Below, piece after piece: positions 7,994 to 13,942 of a stretch of 17,289 bases of DNA. Origin of the DNA: DATLGB01 sp038258425 (GTDB lineage: Bacteria > Actinomycetota > Thermoleophilia > Solirubrobacterales > Solirubrobacteraceae). Position 1 is the stretch's first letter; each line of letters starts with the position of its first letter. The notes beneath the pieces are model-generated. The model had not been told where the DNA came from. It did not search any database and worked only from the letters and a program-made list of their open reading frames with translations. The stretch covers positions 1-17,289 of the forward strand of contig JBBSPV010000061.1 in assembly GCA_038258425.1 (NCBI GenBank), in the 5' to 3' direction. Made by a program: the position numbers and the translations under genes.

Positions 7994-9225
7994 CAGGCCG
8001 CGACCTCCTCGGGAGCGAAGGCGGCGTCGAAGGCGTCGACCGTCGGCGCGATGTCGGCCACCTCGAACGTGCCGCGCACCGTGTCGAGGGTCTTGAGACC
8101 GTCGCCGGTGATGAGCAGCACCACCCGCTCGCCGGGATCGACGTCGCCGCGCTCGGCGAGCTTGGCGAGCGTCGCGGTGGTCACGCCGCCGGCCGTCTCG
8201 GTGAAGATCCCGGTCGTCTCGGCCAGCAGGCGCACGCCCGCGCGGATCTCGTCGTCGCCGACGGCGTCGATCCCGCCGCCCGTGCGTCGGGCGAGGTCGA
8301 GCGCGTAAGGGCCGTCGGCCGGGTTGCCGATGGCCAGGGACTTCGCGATGGTGTCCGGCTTGACCGGCTGGCACCAGTCGCGGCCGGCGGCGTAGGCCTG
8401 GGCGACCGGGGAGCAGCCCTCGGCCTGGGCGCCGTTGAAGGTCGGCGCGCCGTCCGCGATCAGGCCCGCCGCGGCGAACTCCTCGAAGCCGCGGGCGACC
8501 TTCGTGAACATCGAGCCGGAGGCGACAGGGCCGACGACGCGGTCCGGGGCCGCCCAGCCGAGCTGCTCGGCGATCTCGAAGGCCAGCGTCTTGGAGCCTT
8601 CCGCGTAGTACGGACGCAGGTTGATGTTCGCGAACGCCCACGACTCGTGCTCGCCGGAGACCTGGGTGCAGAGGCGGTTGACGTCGTCGTAGTTGCCGCG
8701 CACGCCGACAACGTTCGTGCCGTAGGCGCCCGTGGCCAGGATCTTCTCCGGCTCGAGGTCGCCCGGCACGAAGACGTAGGACGGCAGCCCGACGGCGGCG
8801 GCGTGGGCGGCGATGGCGTTGGCGAGGTTACCCGTGGAGGCGCAGGCGAGCGTGTCGAAGCCGAGCTCGAGCGCGCGGGCCACGGCGACGGAGACGACGC
8901 GGTCCTTGAACGAGTGCGTGGGGTTGGCGGTCTCGTTCTTGACCCACACCTCACGCAGGCCGAGGCGCCGGGCGAGGCGGTCGGCGCGCACGAGCGGCGA
9001 GAAGCCGACGGGCAGCGGGTAGCCGACCCCGCGCACGGGGAGGAAGTCCGCGTAGCGCCAGAGGGTCAGCGAGCCGGCCTGGATGCGCCGGCGCAGCTCC
9101 TCGGGGCCGGCGTCGAGCGGCGTGTAGGCGACCTCGAGGGGGCCGAAGCAGCGCTCGCACACGTAGCGCGCCTCGAGCGGGTACTGGGTCTGGCACTCCT
9201 TGCACTGCAGGGCATCTGCCGGCAT
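7993..9225 (-). CDS. thrC: Threonine synthase
   Basis: A 410-residue fold-type II PLP enzyme that converts O-phosphohomoserine to threonine in the cytoplasm. An N-terminal zinc-ribbon-like module has C8, C11, C23 and C26 (CKEC, CERC), as in many archaeal and actinobacterial ThrC proteins. The PLP lysine is K107 in NPTHSFKDR, and the phosphate-binding loop is STGNLAN (130-136). The ATG at 9225 places the cysteine module right at the N terminus and has a purine-rich AAAGAGAA upstream; the frame is open further upstream only as a shadow. The stop overlaps the start of the CysO-like gene by one base, so the two are translationally coupled. The family also contains relatives acting on O-phosphoserine or O-phosphohomoserine with sulfur donors, so a second activity is possible. 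The hom and thrB genes are not in the window. Confidence 0.9.
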   Translation of the reverse strand: MPADALQCKECQTQYPLEARYVCERCFGPLEVAYTPLDAGPEELRRRIQAGSLTLWRYADFLPVRGVGYPLPVGFSPLVRADRLARRLGLREVWVKNETANPTHSFKDRVVSVAVARALELGFDTLACASTGNLANAIAAHAAAVGLPSYVFVPGDLEPEKILATGAYGTNVVGVRGNYDDVNRLCTQVSGEHESWAFANINLRPYYAEGSKTLAFEIAEQLGWAAPDRVVGPVASGSMFTKVARGFEEFAAAGLIADGAPTFNGAQAEGCSPVAQAYAAGRDWCQPVKPDTIAKSLAIGNPADGPYALDLARRTGGGIDAVGDDEIRAGVRLLAETTGIFTETAGGVTTATLAKLAERGDVDPGERVVLLITGDGLKTLDTVRGTFEVADIAPTVDAFDAAFAPEEVAA

Positions 9226-9249
9226 CTGGGCGGTTCTCTTTCGGTCTCT

Positions 9250-9268
9250 CGCCCGGGTGGTGCGGGCG
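9250..9268 (-). promoter_or_regulatory. Hairpin in the thrC 5' leader
   Basis: CGCCCG (9250-9255) and CGGGCG (9263-9268) can pair around a 7-nt loop, about 25 nt before the thrC start. It could act in leader RNA folding or be a by-product of high GC. No threonine-rich leader peptide accompanies it. Confidence 0.3.
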
Positions 9269-9420
9269 GGAGGCTCGAGAACGACGCGGCTGAACTCCCC
9301 GACCGCATCTCCCAGGCATATATGTCGTGGTGCCTGTTGGAATTGCCACCGTTCTCCGGGCTTTCGCCGCGGAGCGGTTGGCGGGGTATCGTCGGGCCAG
9401 TCCCTCCACCCCTCTTGATG

Positions 9421-9444
9421 CGTCGGCACGCACGATAGCCGACG
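9421..9444. promoter_or_regulatory. Perfect inverted repeat upstream of corA (possible operator)
   Basis: CGTCGGC (9421-9427) and GCCGACG (9438-9444) are perfect 7-bp arms around 10 nt. The half-site centres are 17 bp apart, and the right arm ends 35 bp before the -10-like TACGCT at 9480. This suits either a dimeric regulator or an RNA hairpin if transcription starts upstream near 9399. Confidence 0.4.
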
Positions 9445-9479
9445 GTCCCGACGCGGACAACCCCGACCGGGCGACGGGG

Positions 9480-9485
9480 TACGCT
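9480..9485 (+). promoter_or_regulatory. Putative -10 box for corA
   Basis: TACGCT matches TANNNT. It predicts transcription starting near 9492, giving corA (GTG 9529) a leader of about 37 nt. A GTG at 9492 opens a 31-codon frame that overlaps the corA start out of frame. No -35 is evident. Confidence 0.4.
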
Positions 9486-9528
9486 GTGGGAGTGCCGCTG
9501 TCCCCGACCGACGAGCCGCTGAGTCCCC

Positions 9529-10524
9529 GTGCCCAGCCTGCCCAAGCCTCGCATCGGTCGCCGGCTGCGTCCGCTCGCGCCCGCTGACGTCGTCGAGCGC
9601 GACGACCAGCCGCGCGTCGAGGTCGTCGAGGCCTCCGGCCTGCGCTGGGTCAACATCGAGCGCCCGCGCCCGGTGGACCAGGCGTGGCTCGAGGAGCGCT
9701 ACGAGTTCCACCCGCTCGACTACGAGGACGTCTTCAGCCGCAACCAGCGGCCCAAGGTCGACGAGTACGACGACTACCTGTTCATCGTCCTGCACTTCCC
9801 GCGCTACGACAAGCGCGCCGGCCGCCTCAACGCGGCCGAGCTCGACATCTTCATCGGCCCGGACTACGTCGTCACCCTGCCCAACGAGCCGCTGCAGCCC
9901 GTGGAGTACCTGTTCGAGCGCTGCCGTCGCGACCCCGAGGAGAGCGAGCGCTACTTCACGCAGGGCTCGGGCTACCTGCTCTACCGGATCATCGACGCGT
10001 GCGTCGACGCGTCCTTCCCCATGTTGCGCAAGATGGGCAACAAGCTCGATCGCATCGAGCAGGAGATGTTCGAGGGCCAGGCCGAGGACGTCGTCCGCGA
10101 CCTCTCCAACGTCAAGCAGGAGATCATCAACTTCCGCAAGATCGTCCGGCCCCAGCGGGCGACCTTCGGGGACCTCGAGCGCAACAAGGCGCGCTACATC
10201 CCCGAGGACCTCGACATCTACTTCGACGACATCAACGACGCGTGGGAGCGCATCTGGGACATGCTCGAGAACTTCAAGGAGGTCGTGGAGGCGCTCGAGT
10301 CCACCAACGAGTCGGTGATCGCCCACCGCGGCAACCAGACCTTCCGCGTGCTCACGGCCTTCAGCGTCATCCTGCTGCCGCTGACCCTGATCGCGTCCAT
10401 CTGGGGCATGAACGTCTACGTCCCGGGCGAGCAGAGCCTGACGGCGTTCTGGATCATCGTCGGCGCGATGGTCGCGCTCCTGGCCAGCCTGCTGTACTTC
10501 TTCCGCAAGCGCGGCATCCTCTGA
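9529..10524 (+). CDS. corA: CorA-family Mg2+/Co2+ channel
   Basis: A 331-residue inner-membrane metal channel, pentameric in the family. The N-terminal soluble funnel domain spans about 1-265 and includes the long charged stalk helix (EQEMFEGQAEDVVRDLSN). Two C-terminal helices follow, the first ending in the signature W292-G-M-N295 (IASIWGMNVYVPGE). The second runs to a basic tail, FFRKRGIL, which faces the cytoplasm. Both the GMN selectivity motif and the usual length are intact, so the channel should be functional. The start is GTG 9529: an in-frame TGA at 9520-9522 excludes anything earlier. No strong Shine-Dalgarno sequence is visible. The lipid-kinase gene begins within a few bases of its stop, so they share a transcript. 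Transport of Mg2+ is the default assignment, but Co2+, Ni2+ or Zn2+ cannot be excluded. Confidence 0.95.
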   Translation: MPSLPKPRIGRRLRPLAPADVVERDDQPRVEVVEASGLRWVNIERPRPVDQAWLEERYEFHPLDYEDVFSRNQRPKVDEYDDYLFIVLHFPRYDKRAGRLNAAELDIFIGPDYVVTLPNEPLQPVEYLFERCRRDPEESERYFTQGSGYLLYRIIDACVDASFPMLRKMGNKLDRIEQEMFEGQAEDVVRDLSNVKQEIINFRKIVRPQRATFGDLERNKARYIPEDLDIYFDDINDAWERIWDMLENFKEVVEALESTNESVIAHRGNQTFRVLTAFSVILLPLTLIASIWGMNVYVPGEQSLTAFWIIVGAMVALLASLLYFFRKRGIL

Positions 10525-10534
10525 GCCGGTGGGC

Positions 10535-11512
10535 ATGACGGACGAGTTCCAGCGGCTCGAGCGGGCCGCGGCGCTCTCGGCGCCGGCCCGGGCCAAGCGC
10601 ATGCTGGTCATCGTCAACCCGTACGCGACGACGATGTCGGACCGCCTCAAGCACCTCGTCGTCTACGCGCTCCAGGGCCGCTTCAGCGTCGAGGCGATCG
10701 ACACCCAGCGCCGCGGGCACGCCACGGAGCTCTGCCGCGAGGCCGCCGCGGAGGGCTACGACGTCGTGGTCGCCTTCGGCGGCGACGGCACGGTCAACGA
10801 GGCGGCCAACGGGCTCGCCGGGTCGGCCACGCCGCTCGTGCCGCTGCCGGGGGGCGCCACCAACGTCTACTGCCGGATGCTTGAAATCCCCAACGACGTC
10901 GTGGACGCCACGGAGCACCTGCTCGGCCTCGCCGACGCCTGGCGCCCGCGCTCCGTCGACGTCGGTGCCGTCAATGGCCGGGTCTTCACCTTCGCCGCCG
11001 GCGCGGGGCTCGACGCCTCCGTGGTCGAGCGCGTCGACGCGCATCCGCGACTGAAGGCACGCTACGGCCCGCTGTACTACGCCACCTCGGCGACCGGGGT
11101 CTTCCTGCGCCGCTACGTCGTCCGGCCGCCGCGGCTGCTCGCCTCCGTCGACGGCGGCGCCGAGCTGAGCGGCGTCTCGGTCTTCGTGCAGAACGGCGAG
11201 CCCTACACGTACTTCCGCAGCCGGCCGGTCGAGCTCGTTCCCGGGCAGCGGCTCGACTCGGGCGACCTCGGCGGCGCGGTCCTGCAGCGCGCATCACCCG
11301 CCGACCTGCCCACGGTCACCTGGCGGGCGCTGTCGCGGCGGGCGAGCATCGACCGCCACCGCCGCGTCACCGGCTTCCGCGGCGCCGAGCGGGTGGTGGT
11401 CCGCGCCGCCGACGAGCGGCCCGTTCCCATCCAGGTCGACGGCGACTTCGTCGGCGAGACCGACGAGGCCGAGTTCACCGTGCGCCCGGGAGCGCTGCGG
11501 GTCGTCAGCTGA
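10535..11512 (+). CDS. Diacylglycerol/sphingosine-kinase-family lipid kinase (YegS/DgkB type)
   Basis: A 325-residue protein with the DAGK catalytic domain. The nucleotide site is FGGDGTVNEAANG (about 81-93), followed by LPGGATN (104-110), which replaces the more usual PLGTxN, and by the typical FTFAAGAGLDASVV. The C-terminal beta-sandwich domain ends with PIQVDGDFVGE, a conserved feature of YegS/DgkB relatives that precedes the last strand. It is likely cytoplasmic and membrane-associated, phosphorylating diacylglycerol or a similar lipid, perhaps for phospholipid recycling. ATG 10535 is chosen; an in-frame GTG at 10529 would add two residues, and neither has a clear ribosome site apart from GGTGG. 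It starts 10 bp after the corA stop, suggesting translational reinitiation. It converges on rel across a 27-bp gap with a strong hairpin. Confidence 0.88.
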   Translation: MTDEFQRLERAAALSAPARAKRMLVIVNPYATTMSDRLKHLVVYALQGRFSVEAIDTQRRGHATELCREAAAEGYDVVVAFGGDGTVNEAANGLAGSATPLVPLPGGATNVYCRMLEIPNDVVDATEHLLGLADAWRPRSVDVGAVNGRVFTFAAGAGLDASVVERVDAHPRLKARYGPLYYATSATGVFLRRYVVRPPRLLASVDGGAELSGVSVFVQNGEPYTYFRSRPVELVPGQRLDSGDLGGAVLQRASPADLPTVTWRALSRRASIDRHRRVTGFRGAERVVVRAADERPVPIQVDGDFVGETDEAEFTVRPGALRVVS

Positions 11513-11516
11513 GGGG

Positions 11517-11537
11517 GCGCCGGCGCGCCGCCGGCGC
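11517..11537. terminator. Bidirectional GC hairpin between the lipid kinase and rel
   Basis: GCGCCGGC (11517-11524) and GCCGGCGC (11530-11537) are perfect 8-bp arms around 5 nt. They fill almost the whole 27-bp gap between two convergent stop codons. There is no T tract on either strand, so termination would be of the U-less kind. Confidence 0.6.
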
Positions 11538-11539
11538 GC

Positions 11540-13942
11540 TCAGCCACCCGCGGACGGCGTGACGCGGTAGGCGTCGAAGACGGCGTCGACCTGGCGCAGC
11601 CGGGAGATCACGCCCTTGAGGGCCTGCGGCTCGGCGACCTCGACGACGAAACGGTTCTTGATCATCGGGTGCGCGACGGTGCAGCGCGCCTCGAGGATGT
11701 TGACGCCGCCCTCGGCGAAGGTTCGCGCGATGTCCTCGAGCAGGCGGTGGCGGTCCCAGCCGTCGATCTGGAGCTCGACCTTGAACGCCGTGTCGCTCTC
11801 CCCCTCCCAGGCGACGGACACGAAGCGCTCGGAGTCCTTGCCCAGCGCGAGCGCGTTGGGGCAGTCCTCGCGGTGGATGGTGATGCCGCGGCCGAGCGAC
11901 ACGTAGCCGACGATGGCGTCGCCGGAGACCGGCCGGCAGCACTTGGCCAGCCGCAGCGGCACGTCGCCGATGCCCTCCACCGCGATGCCGTACTGGGACG
12001 AGGACTTCGTCGTGCGCGGCTGGCGGCGCGGGATCAGCGTCTCAGCGGTCGTCGGCTCCTGATCGGCCGCCTCCCCCGCCTTCAGCCGCTGCATGATCTT
12101 GTTCGTGACGACCTTCGGCGAGATCTTCGCGGCGCCCAGCGCGATGTAGAAGTCCTCGGCCTTGCGGAAGCCCATCTCGCGGATCACGTCGGCCAGCAGC
12201 GCCGAGCCGGTCATCCGCTGGGCGGGCAGGCCCGCCTTCTTGAGGTGCTGCTGGAGCAGCTCGCGGCCCGTGTGCTCGGAGTCGACCCGCGACTCCTGCA
12301 AGAACCACTGCTTGATCTTGTTGCGCGCGCGGGTCGTCTTGACCACGGCGAGCCAGTCGCGCGACGGCCCGCGGTCGCGCTTGGAGGTCATGACCTCGAC
12401 GATGTCGCCCGACTGCAGCTCGTAGTGCAACGGGACGATCTTGCCGTTGACCTTCGCGCCGACGCAGCGGTGGCCGACGTCCGTGTGGACCTCGTAGGCG
12501 AAGTCCAGCGGCGTCGCGCCCGCGGTGAGGCGCTTGACCTCGCCCTTGGGCGTGAAGACGTAGGTCTCCTCCTGGATCAGGTGGTCCTTGAGCGAGGCCG
12601 CGAACTCCTGGGGATCGAGGTCGTGGTCCTCGTCGAGCAGCGCCCGCAGCCACTTGAGCTTGACGTCCGTCCGGTCGACGGCGCCGCCCTCCTTGTACGT
12701 CCAGTGGGCGGCGACGCCGTACTCGGCGCGCTCGTGCATCTCCCCCGTGCGGATCTGGATCTCCAGCGGCCGCCCCTCCGGCCCGATCACCGTGGTGTGC
12801 AGCGCCTGGTACATGTTGAACTTGGGCATGGCGATCATGTCCTTGAATCGCCCGGGCAGCGGCTTCCACAGGGAGTGGATGACGCCGACGCCGCCGTAGC
12901 AGTCCTTGACGGAGTCCACGATCACGCGCATGGCGGTGAGGTCGTAGATCTCGTTGAACTCGCGGCCCTTCTTGGTCATCTTCGTGTAGATGGAGTAGAA
13001 GTGCTTGGCCCGGCCGGAGATCTCGGCGCGGATGCCGAGGGCCTCGAGCTCCTGGGCCAGGTAGCCGCCGGCCTTGGCGACGTAGCGCTCGCGCTCGTCG
13101 CGCTGCTGGTTGACCAGGGCCTTGATCTCCTGGTACTTGCGCGGGTGCAGGGCCGCGAAGGCGAGGTCCTCGAGCTCCCACTTGATGGCGTGGATGCCGA
13201 GCCGGTGGGCGATCGGGGCGTAGATCTCGAGCGTCTCGCGCGCCTTCTCGATCTGCTTCTGCTTCGGCATGGAGCCGAGCGTGCGCATGTTGTGCAGGCG
13301 GTCGGCGAGCTTGATGAGGATGACCCGGATGTCCGTGGCCATCGCCACGAGCATCTTGCGGTAGTTCTCGGCCTGCGCCTCGTCGCGGGACTGGAAGACG
13401 ATGCCGGTGAGCTTCGTGACGCCGTCGACGAGGCCGGCGACGTCCTCGCCGAAGCCGACCCGGACCTCGTCGATGGAGGCCGACGTGTCCTCGACGGTGT
13501 CGTGCAGCAGGGCGGCGCACAGCGTCTCGGTGTCCAACCGCATGCCGGCGCAGATCTTCGCCACCCCGACGGGATGGACGATGAACTCCTCCCCCGACCG
13601 GCGCCGCTGGTCGGCGTGGTGCTCGCAGGAGAAGACGAAGGCGTCCAGGACGCGCCGGCGGTCCACGGGGACGGCGGCCTCGTCGGCGTGCTCGGAGATG
13701 ATCGCGAACAGGTCGGCGAGCAGCTCACGCTCGGCGTCCGTGAGGTCCGACGCCGTCTCGACGGGGGCGTGGACGTCGGTCTCGGCGGTTCCGACCGCCT
13801 CCCGGTGGACGAAGTCCGCGAGCGCCTCGGGGCTCGGTTCGGGCCCCTCCGGCACGACGGCGGCGCCCTCCGGCCGGCCGCTGTGCGCGCCGTTGCCGCC
13901 GGCGGCCCTTACGCGGCTCGAGATGTCGGGCGCGTCAGCCAT
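11540..13942 (-). CDS. rel: Bifunctional (p)ppGpp synthetase/hydrolase RelA/SpoT
   Basis: An 800-residue long RSH protein controlling the stringent response. The hydrolase HD domain has all key residues: H123 (FIVHP), H147-D148 (LLHDTVEDT) and D214 (KLADRLHN). The synthetase domain (about 300-415) has GRAKHFYSIYTK and the R365-F-K-D368 motif that marks bifunctional enzymes rather than the ExDD of RelA-only types. A TGS domain lies at about 458-520, a conserved Cys/His region at C668, C669, H690 and C694, and an ACT domain at about 722-796. An unusual Gly/Ala/Pro-rich N-terminal extension of about 65 residues precedes the HD domain. ATG 13942 has AGGAGGG at 13955-13949, 6 nt upstream, a strong signal; longer in-frame extensions run only inside recJ. 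The recJ stop lies 34 bp inside this gene. Confidence 0.96.
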   Translation of the reverse strand: MADAPDISSRVRAAGGNGAHSGRPEGAAVVPEGPEPSPEALADFVHREAVGTAETDVHAPVETASDLTDAERELLADLFAIISEHADEAAVPVDRRRVLDAFVFSCEHHADQRRRSGEEFIVHPVGVAKICAGMRLDTETLCAALLHDTVEDTSASIDEVRVGFGEDVAGLVDGVTKLTGIVFQSRDEAQAENYRKMLVAMATDIRVILIKLADRLHNMRTLGSMPKQKQIEKARETLEIYAPIAHRLGIHAIKWELEDLAFAALHPRKYQEIKALVNQQRDERERYVAKAGGYLAQELEALGIRAEISGRAKHFYSIYTKMTKKGREFNEIYDLTAMRVIVDSVKDCYGGVGVIHSLWKPLPGRFKDMIAMPKFNMYQALHTTVIGPEGRPLEIQIRTGEMHERAEYGVAAHWTYKEGGAVDRTDVKLKWLRALLDEDHDLDPQEFAASLKDHLIQEETYVFTPKGEVKRLTAGATPLDFAYEVHTDVGHRCVGAKVNGKIVPLHYELQSGDIVEVMTSKRDRGPSRDWLAVVKTTRARNKIKQWFLQESRVDSEHTGRELLQQHLKKAGLPAQRMTGSALLADVIREMGFRKAEDFYIALGAAKISPKVVTNKIMQRLKAGEAADQEPTTAETLIPRRQPRTTKSSSQYGIAVEGIGDVPLRLAKCCRPVSGDAIVGYVSLGRGITIHREDCPNALALGKDSERFVSVAWEGESDTAFKVELQIDGWDRHRLLEDIARTFAEGGVNILEARCTVAHPMIKNRFVVEVAEPQALKGVISRLRQVDAVFDAYRVTPSAGG

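Larger units (their letters stand above)
9226..9528. other. Divergent intergenic region between thrC and corA
   Basis: This 303-bp stretch carries no gene I can support. From left to right it holds a 6-bp GC hairpin in the thrC leader (9250-9268), a short AT-rich patch around 9317-9324 (minus-strand TATATG, a weak -10 candidate for thrC with no clear -35), a weak plus-strand pair TTCGCC-N18-TATCGT (9363-9392), a perfect inverted repeat (9421-9444) and TACGCT (9480-9485). I could not match it to a known riboswitch class, including the Mg2+ M-box. Confidence 0.6.

Noticed and set aside
9226..9310. Threonine attenuator leader peptide or riboswitch before thrC
   Set aside because: An ATG with GGGAG occurs near 9308, but the frame runs on into thrC without a stop and has no Thr/Ile run. 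The hairpin at 9250-9268 has no terminator features and fits no riboswitch class I know.
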